This document shows, in pieces, positions 43,469 through 53,254 of a stretch of 64,000 nt of DNA. The translations under genes and the position numbers were made by a program. Below the pieces are notes generated by a model. That model had not been told where the DNA came from. It saw only the letters and a program-made list of their open reading frames with translations, and made no database searches. Origin of the DNA: Sinomicrobium soli (lineage in GTDB: Bacteria > Bacteroidota > Bacteroidia > Flavobacteriales > Flavobacteriaceae); assembly GCF_003285545.1 (NCBI RefSeq), contig NZ_QLNV01000006.1:1-64000 (forward strand), in the 5' to 3' direction. Positions within the stretch are counted from its first letter, which is position 1. Each line of letters begins with the position of its first letter.

Positions 43469-43918
43469 ATGGCAAAGATTCACGCATATCTCAACTTCGA
43501 CGGAAATTGTGAAGAAGCATTCCGTTTTTACGAAAAAGTGTTTCATACACAAAACCTGGGAACGCACCGTTACTGTGATATGCCCGGGGGTGACGGAGCC
43601 CCGGAAATTCCCGATGAAATAAAGGACAGGGTACTTCATACGGCCATACGGATCAATGAAAGTACCATGCTGATGGGCTCTGATATCGTAGAAGGTATGG
43701 TAGGGCTGCCTGTTCATGAAGGAAATCAGACTTATATTATGCTCGATACGGAGTCGGCCGGGGAAGCAGAATCGTTGTATAAGGCATTGGCAGACGGGGC
43801 CAAAAATATCGAAATGAAACTGGAACCCACCTTTTTTGCCGAATTATATGCCAGTTTCCAGGACAGGTTCGGGATATGGTGGATGATACACTATGAAGGG
43901 AATGTGAAGATGGGGTAA
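43469..43918 (+). CDS. VOC-family (PhnB-like) protein
   Basis: A 149-residue glyoxalase/bleomycin-resistance fold protein of the PhnB/YjdN type (KIHAYLNFDGNCEEAFRFYE, VLHTAIRINESTMLMGSD, and an SFQDRFGIWWMIHYE end). The family has no settled activity; some members bind metal, though the metal-ligand pattern is incomplete here. It probably depends on the Crp/Fnr regulator just upstream, via the palindrome at -41.5. Confidence 0.85.
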   Translation: MAKIHAYLNFDGNCEEAFRFYEKVFHTQNLGTHRYCDMPGGDGAPEIPDEIKDRVLHTAIRINESTMLMGSDIVEGMVGLPVHEGNQTYIMLDTESAGEAESLYKALADGAKNIEMKLEPTFFAELYASFQDRFGIWWMIHYEGNVKMG

Positions 43919-44133
43919 TATGCCCGGGGTATTTCCGGGTATGATCCTGGTGTTGCGGGAAATCGGGAACCTCGGGGCGAACCCACGGGGTATACGATTA
44001 TCGGGTAAAAAGTGTTATTATTGTAAAAGAGTCGGGGAAAGAGCGGTTTTATTGGTATATTAGGAGCCGCAAAAGGACTCTGGGGTGGCGACACCCGACA
44101 AAGATATCAGATCACTAAAACAATACCCGGAAC

Positions 44134-44634
44134 ATGACATCCGTTCATAAATACCTTTTTCAGGCTATGGACAATTATCCTTATAGCCTGGAAGACACAT
44201 TGGAATCTCTGGATTATGCCTTGTCTTATGACGAGAACAATACCATGGCCCTGTGCCTGTACGGGCGCATGTTGTCTGAGCAGTTACAGCGGTACGAAGA
44301 GGCAAAGGCCTATTTTCAGAAAGCACTTACCATAGATGTCAATGCGGTGGAAATATATCCCTATTATATAGAGACACTCCTCAACAATGAAGATTTTGAG
44401 GAAGCCGGCGCATTGATCGATTTTGCCCTGAAGGTAAAAGGGATCAGTAAAATTGACATAAAGTGGCGTGAAGTGCAGTTATACGAAATGAAAATGGAAC
44501 TCGGTACGGCACTTTCCCTGGCCGGAAAACTCAAATTATACGTGTTTGATTCGTCCTGGAACAAGACCATAAAGGAAACCACGAGAAGACTGAAAAAGAA
44601 AATAGCTATCCTCGATCCGGAAGCCGGGGGGTAG
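44134..44634 (+). CDS. Tetratricopeptide-repeat protein
   Basis: A 166-residue soluble protein made of helix pairs. Two TPR units are clear: MALCLYGRMLSEQLQRYEEA then KAYFQKALTIDVNAVEIYPY, and NNEDFEEAGALIDFALKVKG. The TPR signature residues (Gly, Tyr, Ala) are present. No catalytic residue is seen; it probably serves as an interaction scaffold. It sits 215 bp after the VOC gene and 51 bp before the metallo-hydrolase gene on the same strand. Confidence 0.75.
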   Translation: MTSVHKYLFQAMDNYPYSLEDTLESLDYALSYDENNTMALCLYGRMLSEQLQRYEEAKAYFQKALTIDVNAVEIYPYYIETLLNNEDFEEAGALIDFALKVKGISKIDIKWREVQLYEMKMELGTALSLAGKLKLYVFDSSWNKTIKETTRRLKKKIAILDPEAGG

Positions 44635-44685
44635 GAGTTTGAAGATGATGCATTCAGGTGAAACGTATTGTATGTATAAACTGCC

Positions 44686-45816
44686 ATGAAAAGAATATGG
44701 TCTGTATTCCGCCGTATTATGATTATTTTTTTATCGCTTCTGGCCATTCTGGTCATATCCCTTATCCTTTACCTGCAACATCCCCAGTTTGGAAAGGCCC
44801 CTTCCGGGGACCGGCTGGAGCGCCTTGCGGCTTCGCCTCACTTCCGGGACGGAGTTTTTGAGAACCTGAGCTATACGCCTCCGCTTACCGAAGGATATAC
44901 CTATCTGGAGGTAATGTATATGTTCTTCTTTAAAAAAAGCCCGGACAATGTACCCAAAGGAACCATCCCTTCGGTACGGACCGATCTGAAGACACTTCCG
45001 GAAGACGAAGATATCCTGGTGTGGTTCGGCCATTCGTCGTATTTTCTCCGGGTAAAGGGGGTGAGCATACTTGTCGATCCCGTCTTTAGCGGCAATGCTT
45101 CTCCCGTACCAGGGTCTACAAGGGCTTTTAAGGGTACTGATATTTATGATGCGGAAGATTTTCCGGATATCGATTACCTGCTTATTACCCACGATCATTA
45201 CGATCACCTGGATTATAAAACGATAGGGAAACTGAAGGATAAGGTCAAAAAGGTGATCTGTGGCCTGGGGGTGGGTGCCCACCTGGAATACTGGGGATAC
45301 CCCGCCGGTATGGTGGAGGAACACGACTGGAACGAGACCGTGGTGCTGGAGGGGCAGATGCGGCTGCATACCCTTCCGGCCCGTCATTTTTCCGGCCGGT
45401 TGTTCAAGCGGAACAATACCCTGTGGATGTCCTATCTGCTGGAAACGGGTTCACAGAAGATATACCTGGGCGGAGACAGTGGTTATGACAGGCATTTTGC
45501 CGAAATCGGAAAGCGTTTCGGCCCTATAGACCTTGCCATTCTGGAAAACGGCCAGTATAATGTGGCCTGGCATGCCATACATTGCCTCCCGGAAGAAACC
45601 GTACAGGCAGCTCTTGATCTCGGGGCCAGAAGGCTGATGCCCGTACACTCTTCCAAATTCTCTCTCTCCCCGCATGGCTGGAAAGAGCCGCTCACGGAAG
45701 TCTCCCGTTATGGAAAAGATGCGGGAATACCGCTGGTAACCCCCGTGATCGGTCAAAAAGTAAGGCTTGACGACGACAGCCAGGTCTTTGAACCCTGGTG
45801 GGAGCGGGTCAATTAG
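44686..45816 (+). CDS. Membrane-anchored MBL-fold metallo-hydrolase (UlaG/NAPE-PLD-like)
   Basis: A 376-residue protein: one N-terminal membrane segment (IMIIFLSLLAILVISLILYL), then a metallo-beta-lactamase fold with WFGHSSYFLRVKG, the zinc motif THDHYDH (His169, Asp170, His171, Asp173, His174), HTLPARHFSGRLF and YLGGDSGYD, and the end motif AWHAIHCLPEE with MPVHSSKFSLS. This resembles the NAPE-hydrolysing phospholipase D / YycJ-UlaG group rather than lactamases. Catalysis on a phospholipid or sugar-lactone type ester is possible but not shown. Its stop codon lies in a 16-bp tandem repeat. Confidence 0.85.
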   Translation: MKRIWSVFRRIMIIFLSLLAILVISLILYLQHPQFGKAPSGDRLERLAASPHFRDGVFENLSYTPPLTEGYTYLEVMYMFFFKKSPDNVPKGTIPSVRTDLKTLPEDEDILVWFGHSSYFLRVKGVSILVDPVFSGNASPVPGSTRAFKGTDIYDAEDFPDIDYLLITHDHYDHLDYKTIGKLKDKVKKVICGLGVGAHLEYWGYPAGMVEEHDWNETVVLEGQMRLHTLPARHFSGRLFKRNNTLWMSYLLETGSQKIYLGGDSGYDRHFAEIGKRFGPIDLAILENGQYNVAWHAIHCLPEETVQAALDLGARRLMPVHSSKFSLSPHGWKEPLTEVSRYGKDAGIPLVTPVIGQKVRLDDDSQVFEPWWERVN

Positions 45817-45856
45817 TCAATGTGTCAATTAGTCAATGTGATAATTAGTCAATGTG
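45809..45856 (+). repeat. Three-copy 16-bp tandem repeat
   Basis: TCAATTAGTCAATGTG occurs twice exactly (45809-45824 and 45825-45840) and once with two changes (ATAATTAGTCAATGTG, 45841-45856). The first copy contains the TAG stop of the metallo-hydrolase gene. It is a typical slippage-prone tract that can vary between strains. Confidence 0.85.
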
Positions 45857-46086
45857 GTAGTGTGTTGACGGGTATATGGGGGAGATTTAGATGGTTTCTT
45901 AGGTATAATGTAATATCAAAGTTATTTTTTTGTTAAATTAAAATGTTCTTTTTCTCAGAAAGATATTACATTTGAAAAGTGCGAACAGGAATTGTGAATT
46001 TTCCGGAGATCTGTGATGTTAATTACGGGGAAACGGGGCAAACTTTTCAAAGGGGGTAATTTCGATTGAAGACATGTAAGGACCAT

Positions 46087-46671
46087 ATGGAAGACGGTTT
46101 TCTGGTAAGCCGGGTCAGGGATCATGACGAACAGGCTTTCAGGGAGTTGTACCACAAATATTATCATGCGGTGTACGGATTTGGTATGTCGCTGGTAAAA
46201 TCGTCCACCATTGCAGAAGAAATCGTCCAGGAAGTCTTTATGCAGGTCTGGCTGCATTGTGAATCGCTGGACCCGAAGCTGTCGTTCAAATCCTATATTT
46301 TGACCATCACCCGCAATAAATCCCTGGATTTTCTCCGGAAAGCCGGTAATAATGAAGTACTTCGCAAGGAGATCTTTTATACCGGTACCTATGTGCACAA
46401 TCAGACTTCGGACTATGTGGACGATGCCGATTACGAGGAGTGGAAGAACAAGGCTATTGCCAGTCTTTCCCCGAAGCGCCGGCGTATTTTTGAAATGTCG
46501 CGAAAGGAAGGAATGAGTTATGAAGATATTGCCCGGGAACTCGGGATTTCCACCAATACGGTAAAAGTCCAGATGAGTAAGGCACTTCGGAATATCCGTA
46601 TTTTTCTGGAGGTGAATACAGACCTTACTTTTACTCTTATATTCTTGCTTTACTCGATCATCGGGATGTAA
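46087..46671 (+). CDS. ECF-type RNA polymerase sigma factor
   Basis: A 194-residue sigma-70 family protein with region 2 (EQAFRELYHKYYHAVYGFGM, EEIVQEVFMQVWLHCESLDP) and region 4 (SPKRRRIFEMSRKEGMSYED, ELGISTNTVKVQMSKAL). It is the FecI-like kind that pairs with FecR and SusC in Bacteroidota. I use ATG 46087; the earlier in-frame codon at 46066 is TTG. It lies 257 bp upstream of the FecR gene and should drive the SusC/SusD genes when the inducer is bound outside. Confidence 0.9.
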   Translation: MEDGFLVSRVRDHDEQAFRELYHKYYHAVYGFGMSLVKSSTIAEEIVQEVFMQVWLHCESLDPKLSFKSYILTITRNKSLDFLRKAGNNEVLRKEIFYTGTYVHNQTSDYVDDADYEEWKNKAIASLSPKRRRIFEMSRKEGMSYEDIARELGISTNTVKVQMSKALRNIRIFLEVNTDLTFTLIFLLYSIIGM

Positions 46672-46928
46672 ACTCCGGGACTTGCCCCGGGGTTCCTGAC
46701 TTTTTTTAAGGTTCTTATTCGTCCCCTGTGCTTTATTATCCCTGTGATTTCCGGCCATTGTTGTTGTTTTCTATCTAAAAAAACTCACTGTATATTATGC
46801 TTGTTGTCAGTGACATAAGTCTTTTTCAGGATAGTCTGTCCGAAAAAAATGCAAAAAATGCGGAAGAGGGATAATACTCATGAACTCTTCAAACGTATTA
46901 TATACAAACGCCCTATAAATTTTGATTC

Positions 46929-48104
46929 ATGAATAAAAGAAATGAGATTAAGAACCTTCTTGAAAAGTATATACAGGGAAATGCTGGTCCGGAAGAAATA
47001 AATCAACTGATACATATCCTGCAAGAGGAAGGAAATGACAGGTTTCCGGAAGCTATGGAAATGGCGGAACTGATGAACATTGAGGATCTGCCGCCTGTAG
47101 ATACCGGGAAAAGGGACCGGATATTACAGGAAATACTACAGGCAAAAAAAGAGCACCGGCGAAAAGTACCCGTGCCCCGGAATAAAAGGTGGCGCAGTGT
47201 AATGAGGATAGCTGCCGTACTGGTATTGTGCCTGGGGATATATACGGTATATGAGACCTTTACGGAGTCTGTGGAGCCGGTGCAGGATACGGACGATCTG
47301 CGAAAACATGAAAATGTCGTAATGAAGCTGGCTTCGGGAGAGACCATGGTACTCACGGGAGAACAGCATGAGATAGTGAGCACAAAAGGGGAGGTGATAG
47401 GTATTGTTGGCAACAATGCGCTGGTAGTAAACCCGCTCAAGGCAGGGGCAACCGATGGAATAAATGAAATAAAAGTGCCCTACGGACGCCGGTTTAATAT
47501 CACCCTGCCGGACAGTACTGTTGTGTTCCTGAATTCCGGTAGCGTATTGCAGTATGCCGGCAGTTTCGGAACGGACGAGCGTTCGGTTGTGTTAAACGGC
47601 GAAGCGTATTTCGAAGTCGCAAAAGATACCTCCAGGCCGTTTATCGTTCATGCGGATGACCTGAACATACGGGTGCTGGGTACACATTTTAATGTTCATA
47701 ATTACGAGTCCGGTAAAAAGGTGGAAACGGTATTGACGGAAGGAAAAATTGCCTTGTATACTGATGAAGAGGGCTTTTCAGACCGACCTGTGGTCATGGT
47801 ACCCGGCACTTTGGCCCTTTTTGATAAGCAGGACCGGAACATTGAAATAAATGAGGTAAATACGGCATCTTATATAGCCTGGATACAGGGAGAAATGATC
47901 TTTGAAAAGCGGCCTTTCCCCTTTATTCTCAACACACTGGAACGAAGATTCAATGTGGAGATCGTAAATAATGACAGGAAATTGGATGAAGCCCGGTTTA
48001 CTGCCAAGTTCGATACGCACTCCTTGCAGGAGATACTGGAATCCTTCCGGCAAAGTTTTCCTTTTGAGTATGCTATGGACAACAAACGTATAATCATTAA
48101 TTAA
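46929..48104 (+). CDS. FecR-type anti-sigma factor
   Basis: A 391-residue inner-membrane protein: a cytoplasmic N-terminal domain (about 1-85) that would hold the sigma factor, one membrane helix (residues 90-107, VMRIAAVLVLCLGIYTVYET), then a periplasmic FecR domain (EIKVPYGRRFNITLPDSTVV, FLNSGSVLQYAG, PFIVHADDLNIRVLGTHFNV) and a C-terminal DUF4974 domain (FILNTLERRFNVEIVNNDRK, FTAKFDTHSLQEILESFRQS). It relays the signal from the STN domain of the SusC partner to the sigma factor. The neighbours are arranged in that order. Confidence 0.92.
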   Translation: MNKRNEIKNLLEKYIQGNAGPEEINQLIHILQEEGNDRFPEAMEMAELMNIEDLPPVDTGKRDRILQEILQAKKEHRRKVPVPRNKRWRSVMRIAAVLVLCLGIYTVYETFTESVEPVQDTDDLRKHENVVMKLASGETMVLTGEQHEIVSTKGEVIGIVGNNALVVNPLKAGATDGINEIKVPYGRRFNITLPDSTVVFLNSGSVLQYAGSFGTDERSVVLNGEAYFEVAKDTSRPFIVHADDLNIRVLGTHFNVHNYESGKKVETVLTEGKIALYTDEEGFSDRPVVMVPGTLALFDKQDRNIEINEVNTASYIAWIQGEMIFEKRPFPFILNTLERRFNVEIVNNDRKLDEARFTAKFDTHSLQEILESFRQSFPFEYAMDNKRIIIN

Positions 48105-48196
48105 CAAGCGGAAGAAATTTATGAAAACATAACAGTCCGACCAGCAAGCAGAAAAAAATCGGAAAATGTTGGCGCATTTCCCGATTTGAAACAAGC

Positions 48197-48213
48197 GATT
48201 TATCAGATAAATC
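48197..48213 (+). promoter_or_regulatory. Perfect 17-bp palindrome just before the susC start
   Basis: GATTTATC-A-GATAAATC is a perfect 8-1-8 inverted repeat ending 22 bases before the SusC ATG. It could be an operator overlapping the leader or a hairpin near the ribosome-binding region. No candidate regulator is adjacent. Confidence 0.5.
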
Positions 48214-48235
48214 ACCAACTAATCACAACAAAAAT

Positions 48236-51200
48236 ATGAAAAAACTCATCAATCTCATGAGGTGGGGTTCTCTTGCCTTAAAATTTGATTTAAAAATGAG
48301 GCTTACACTGTTCTTCTTGTTCATTTCATTATTCAGGATACAAGCCGATTCATACTCACAAAACACAGAAGTTTCCCTGCATTTAAAAAATGCGGCCCTG
48401 GAAGAATTTTTCAATACGGTTGAGGCAATGACTCCCTACAGGTTTTTGTATAATCTCAATGACATAGACCTCACAAAAGAAGTCAGCGTATCTGCGGAAG
48501 AGGAGCCCTTGTACAGGGTGCTGAACCGCCTGTTTAAAGATACCGATATTTCCTATAAACTGGTTAACAACCAGATAGTATTAAATACCTTTCTTCCGAA
48601 ACCGGCTTCCGTACAACAGCAGATATCGGGTGTGGTCAGTGATGAGAACGGAATGCGGCTGTTGGGGGTCACCGTACTCATCAAAGGATCAAACCGGGGA
48701 ACGACTACGGATATGGACGGACGGTACCGGATCAGTGCAGATGCTGAAGATGTTCTGGTTTTCAGTTTTGTAGGATTTGAGTCGAGAGAAGTCGTACTTT
48801 CGGATATATCCGCATCAGACAATGTGGATGTCGTACTGAAAGAATCTGCGGATGAGCTCGCTGAGGTTATTGTAACCGGCTATAACAATATTGTTCAAAA
48901 AAGGATGACGGGAGCAGTCAATACTATCAAGACAGCAGACGTGTATTCGAATGACCAGAACCGGATAGACAATATGCTGAAAGGACAGGTGCCCGGGTTA
49001 AGCATAACCTCTATTTCCGGTGAAGTCGGGTCGGTTCCCATGGTAAAGATCAGGGGAACCTCGACCCTGACAGGAAATACCTCACCGCTGTGGGTGGTGG
49101 ACGGGGTGGTCCTGGAAGACCCGGTTCCTTTAACACCTACCGAGTTGAATACTCCCGATGTGGTAAACAGGATAGGAAATGCCCTGTCCGGAATAAACCC
49201 CCAGGATATAGAGACCATCACGGTGCTTAAGGATGCTTCGGCAACAGCCATATACGGGGTCAGGGCAGCCGGCGGGGTGATAGTGCTGACTACCAAAAGG
49301 GGAAGGGAATCCAAACCGGTAGTGAATTTCAGTATACGGACTTCCGTAGCCGAAAGACCGCGCTACAGTGATTTCAATCTCATGAATTCGAAGGAAAGAA
49401 TAGGGATAGAACAGTATTATTTCGATTCCGGCATGCAGTATTACAATGCAGATGCCAATGTAAACTCTGTAGGTCTCTCAGGGGCCTATGCACGCTATAA
49501 AAGCAGGGAACTGGCTACCTGGAGCGATTTCCAGGAAGAGGTCCGCAAGGCCCAGACCTATAACACGGACTGGTTCGATATCCTTTTCCGCGATGCACTG
49601 AGTGTGAATGCCAATGTCAATGTGTCCGGAGGGAGTGAGAAGACCACGTATTACGCATCGCTCGGGATGGTGGATGAGGACGGGACGGATATTATGACCG
49701 ACAACAAGAGGTTCAACGGGTCCATTAAACTCAATACCCAGCTTTCGGACGCTTTTAATGTGGAGTTATACCTTTCCACTTATCGGAATAAACGAAGTTC
49801 CTATCCCTTCAGTATGGTCCCGCCGGGAATTTCGAATTTTACAAGGCCTACTCCCAGACCTTTTGATTATGCGATCAATACCAGCAGGACCTTCCCCCTG
49901 AAAAATCCGGACGGAAGCTACTATATGTACAGGGGCCACAATGATTTTTACCTGTTCAATATTATGAATGAATACGATAACTCCAACCAGACCTCTACGA
50001 CGGACGGAGTGAATTCACGTATTTCTGTCGATGTGGATATTACCGACAACCTGAAGGTATTCGGTCTTGCCAATTACACCCGCAGCAGTGCGTTGAACGA
50101 AACCTATTACAAGGAGAACACCAACCAGGTTGCCGGGATAAGAAGGTCCAATTACGGCGAACCGGCCCCCGGAGACAGCAACCTGCCCAGCGGAGGGATC
50201 ATATTTTCCAATTCCAATTTTCAGGATTATATCATATTGAAGGGAACATTTGATTATACCCCTTTATCTACCGATCTACATTATGTTAACCTATACGGCG
50301 GAGGAGAGTATCGCTCCAATAATTACCGGGGCGATAATACTATTGGTTATGGGTACCTGCACGAACGTGGCAAGGTTATTTCAACGCATGAAAATATAGG
50401 GGAAGAACTATCCGGTGCTCCTTATCTGACCATCAGGGACTATTCGACAAAATCCGCTTCTTATTTTGGTGTGGCTACCTATTCGTTTAAGGACAAATAT
50501 GTGGCTAATCTGAATATCAGGTATGACGGTTCCAACCTGTTCGGGTCCAATCCCAAATATCGTTGGTCTCCTGCCTGGTCTATTGCCGGGAGATGGAATA
50601 TTATGGAAGAGAGCTTTATGAAAGAGGGACTGTTCGACAACCTCGCCATACGGGCTTCGTACGGCTTACAGGGGTCGACGAATACACAGAGTACCCCGCA
50701 AATTGTAGCATCCTTCCTGAGCCCGGCATCCTGGTCCGGACTCAATTTGTTGACTATCGGATCTCCCGCGAATCCCAACCTGACCTGGGAAAAGACATAC
50801 AATACCAACCTGGGGCTGGATTTTGCCGTGTTTGACAGCAGGGTACAGGGATCAGTAGACGTGTATAGCAAACAGGGAAAAGACCTGATCACCAATACAA
50901 GGATATCTGAAGTTAACGGGTTTTCTACCCTACCCATCAATTTTGCAGATGTGAGCAACAAGGGGATCGAATTCGGGATTAGCACGTATAATTTCCGTGC
51001 GCCCCATCCCGGTTTTAACTGGAGTACGACTGTCAATTTCTCGTATAACAAAAACGAAGTGACCAAGGTAAATATCGACCCTGTGGTGTCGCGCATGTTG
51101 TCGCCTTTCCCATATAAACCCGATGCGGCCATGGTGGGAAAACCGTTGAACGCCATATACTCCGTAGCTTTTGATCATCTGGACGAGAACGGGACCGCAC

Positions 51201-51781
51201 ATTTTAAACTGGCTGACGGAACGGTGACCGAAGGGACCAGGGATCTCGATTTCGAGGTGGAAGACCTGGTATATAACGGCCCTATGGAAGCTCCGTACCA
51301 GGGAGGGATAAGCAATATGTTTGAATACCATAACTTTCAGCTTACCTTCCTGTTTACCTATGGATTCGGAAACTATTTCAGAAGGCAGGATATACTGGAG
51401 TCCTGGATGTACTCACCCGACCAGAACCTCAACAGGGAACTTTTAGGGGCCTGGCGCACACGGGGAGATGAAGCCAATACGAATATTCCGCATATCAAAA
51501 ATGAAACGGGGGCCGATAATCACAAGTATTACTGGGATATGAGTGATATCAGGGTGATCAAGGGAGACTACCTGAGACTGAGCAATGTAACCCTGCAATA
51601 TAGGTTCCCGAAAACATGGCTGGAAACCTTCCGTTTTTCAAATGCCTTTATTCAGTTTGAAGGAAATAACCTGTTCCTGTTTGCCGACAAGGGGCTGAAC
51701 GGGTATGATCCGGAAACCTTTCCCCGTCAGTCCCTGCCTATCCCGAGATCGTATTCATTAAGCATAAACGTAACATTTTAA
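48236..51781 (+). CDS. SusC/RagA-type TonB-dependent transporter with STN signalling domain
   Basis: A 1181-residue outer-membrane receptor. After the signal peptide, residues about 45-115 form an STN domain (VSLHLKNAALEEFFNTVEAM), as required for signalling to FecR. A carboxypeptidase-regulatory-like domain follows (QQISGVVSDENGMRLLGVTV, GTTTDMDGRYRISA). The plug includes a SusC signature (VVLKESADELAEVIVTGYNN, IYGVRAAGGVIVLTTKRGR). The long beta barrel runs to the end (SYSLSINVTF, terminal Phe). With SusD it imports an oligomeric or small nutrient; the substrate is unknown because no glycosidase or peptidase gene accompanies it. Confidence 0.95.
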   Translation: MKKLINLMRWGSLALKFDLKMRLTLFFLFISLFRIQADSYSQNTEVSLHLKNAALEEFFNTVEAMTPYRFLYNLNDIDLTKEVSVSAEEEPLYRVLNRLFKDTDISYKLVNNQIVLNTFLPKPASVQQQISGVVSDENGMRLLGVTVLIKGSNRGTTTDMDGRYRISADAEDVLVFSFVGFESREVVLSDISASDNVDVVLKESADELAEVIVTGYNNIVQKRMTGAVNTIKTADVYSNDQNRIDNMLKGQVPGLSITSISGEVGSVPMVKIRGTSTLTGNTSPLWVVDGVVLEDPVPLTPTELNTPDVVNRIGNALSGINPQDIETITVLKDASATAIYGVRAAGGVIVLTTKRGRESKPVVNFSIRTSVAERPRYSDFNLMNSKERIGIEQYYFDSGMQYYNADANVNSVGLSGAYARYKSRELATWSDFQEEVRKAQTYNTDWFDILFRDALSVNANVNVSGGSEKTTYYASLGMVDEDGTDIMTDNKRFNGSIKLNTQLSDAFNVELYLSTYRNKRSSYPFSMVPPGISNFTRPTPRPFDYAINTSRTFPLKNPDGSYYMYRGHNDFYLFNIMNEYDNSNQTSTTDGVNSRISVDVDITDNLKVFGLANYTRSSALNETYYKENTNQVAGIRRSNYGEPAPGDSNLPSGGIIFSNSNFQDYIILKGTFDYTPLSTDLHYVNLYGGGEYRSNNYRGDNTIGYGYLHERGKVISTHENIGEELSGAPYLTIRDYSTKSASYFGVATYSFKDKYVANLNIRYDGSNLFGSNPKYRWSPAWSIAGRWNIMEESFMKEGLFDNLAIRASYGLQGSTNTQSTPQIVASFLSPASWSGLNLLTIGSPANPNLTWEKTYNTNLGLDFAVFDSRVQGSVDVYSKQGKDLITNTRISEVNGFSTLPINFADVSNKGIEFGISTYNFRAPHPGFNWSTTVNFSYNKNEVTKVNIDPVVSRMLSPFPYKPDAAMVGKPLNAIYSVAFDHLDENGTAHFKLADGTVTEGTRDLDFEVEDLVYNGPMEAPYQGGISNMFEYHNFQLTFLFTYGFGNYFRRQDILESWMYSPDQNLNRELLGAWRTRGDEANTNIPHIKNETGADNHKYYWDMSDIRVIKGDYLRLSNVTLQYRFPKTWLETFRFSNAFIQFEGNNLFLFADKGLNGYDPETFPRQSLPIPRSYSLSINVTF

Positions 51782-51790
51782 GAAAGACTC

Positions 51791-53236
51791 ATGAAAATAT
51801 CAACTAAAATATTGGTGTTACTTCCCGTATTCATTGCTTTTTTTTCATGTGATAAGGCTTTGGAGGAAGATCCTCAAAACAAGTTAAAACCCGAAACCGT
51901 CCAGGATTACGACGAACTCCTGAATTACGGCTATCCGACAACCAGGGATTACGGAACCGAGGTCCCCCTGGATTTTTATGTGGAAATGATGACAGACGAT
52001 CAGGACCTGAGTTATTTTAACCAGGACGCCAACGAATATGCGATCCATCCTTTTTCGTTTGAGATCACCCATGAGCACTCTTCCATGATGCGCGGTTATG
52101 ACCAGGCGTGGAAAAATTTCTACGAGGCGATATACTATGCCAACGTTATCGTGGAAAATATAGACGGTGCCGAAGGAGGTACGGCCGCCAAAAATTACCT
52201 GAAGGGAGAAGCCATGGTGTTGCGGGCCTTTTCCTTCTTTAAGCTGATCAACCTGTATGCAAAGCCCTATGATCCCGGAACGGCAGCTTCTGATCCCGGG
52301 GTGCCTTTAAAACTCGATCCTATCGTACAGGCTTCGTCCTATACGAGAAACAGTGTACAGGAAATCTATGATCAGATCGATAGCGACCTCACCGAAGGGA
52401 CCCGGTTGATGGAAGAGAACGACCAGCGGGTGCAGTCCAAATACAAACTGACCCCGGTTGCAGCAAACCTGCTGGCTTCCAGGGTAGCCCTGTATAAAAA
52501 GGATTATGAAAGTGTTATCGAATTCGCTACGAAGGTAACCGGGGAGAATTCGCAGATCTTCGACATCTCCGGGACTACCATGGAAGAGGCGCAAACGGGC
52601 TGGGGCTACGGGCAGGGTACCCATTACCTGAGCCCGGACAACGATAACGTGCTCTTCGTTTACGGTTCTAACGAATATTATACCTATGCCTATCTCCCCG
52701 GGGCGTTGGGAGTATCAGATGATTTTATGAATACGTTTGAGCCCGGTGACCTGCGATTGTATTATTTCTCTTATGTAAAAGGACCGCAGGGAAGGATCTA
52801 TTTTAAGAACAGGCCATTTCCTAATAGAACAGGAGAACCGGTAAGGGGCTTCCGGGTAGAGGAGGCTTATCTGAACAGGGCAGAGGCCTATGCCGAATCG
52901 GGGATGCTCCGGGAAGCCCTGGACGATATAAATTATATAAGGCGTTTCAAGTTCGATGCGCAATTTGATGAAGAAGACGGCAATTACTACCGGTATTCCG
53001 TTTCCGATTATTCCGGAAAGGAAGAAGTGATCGACATTGTCCGGGAAGAGCGCCGCAGGGAACTTTTCGGGGAGTTCCATCGCTGGTACGACCTTCGCAG
53101 GTACGGTATGCCCGAGATCAGGCACCAGTATAACGATGAGACCTATATACTGCCTGCAGGTGATCCCCGCTATATTCTGCAGATCCCCCAGGTGGAACTG
53201 GATTTTAATCCTTCCATGGAAAAGAACCCCCGCTAA
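51791..53236 (+). CDS. SusD/RagB-family surface lipoprotein
   Basis: A 481-residue lipoprotein: lipobox ending at Cys20 (FIAFFSCDKALEE), a SusD-like helical TPR scaffold (YDQAWKNFYEAIYYANVIVE, KGEAMVLRAFSFFKLINLYA), and a C-terminal RagB/SusD region (FRVEEAYLNRAEAYAESGML, VREERRRELFGEFHRWYDLR). SusD forms a lid on SusC and captures substrate. It starts 9 bp after susC. Confidence 0.94.
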   Translation: MKISTKILVLLPVFIAFFSCDKALEEDPQNKLKPETVQDYDELLNYGYPTTRDYGTEVPLDFYVEMMTDDQDLSYFNQDANEYAIHPFSFEITHEHSSMMRGYDQAWKNFYEAIYYANVIVENIDGAEGGTAAKNYLKGEAMVLRAFSFFKLINLYAKPYDPGTAASDPGVPLKLDPIVQASSYTRNSVQEIYDQIDSDLTEGTRLMEENDQRVQSKYKLTPVAANLLASRVALYKKDYESVIEFATKVTGENSQIFDISGTTMEEAQTGWGYGQGTHYLSPDNDNVLFVYGSNEYYTYAYLPGALGVSDDFMNTFEPGDLRLYYFSYVKGPQGRIYFKNRPFPNRTGEPVRGFRVEEAYLNRAEAYAESGMLREALDDINYIRRFKFDAQFDEEDGNYYRYSVSDYSGKEEVIDIVREERRRELFGEFHRWYDLRRYGMPEIRHQYNDETYILPAGDPRYILQIPQVELDFNPSMEKNPR

Positions 53237-53254
53237 TTATTTAATACAAATATT

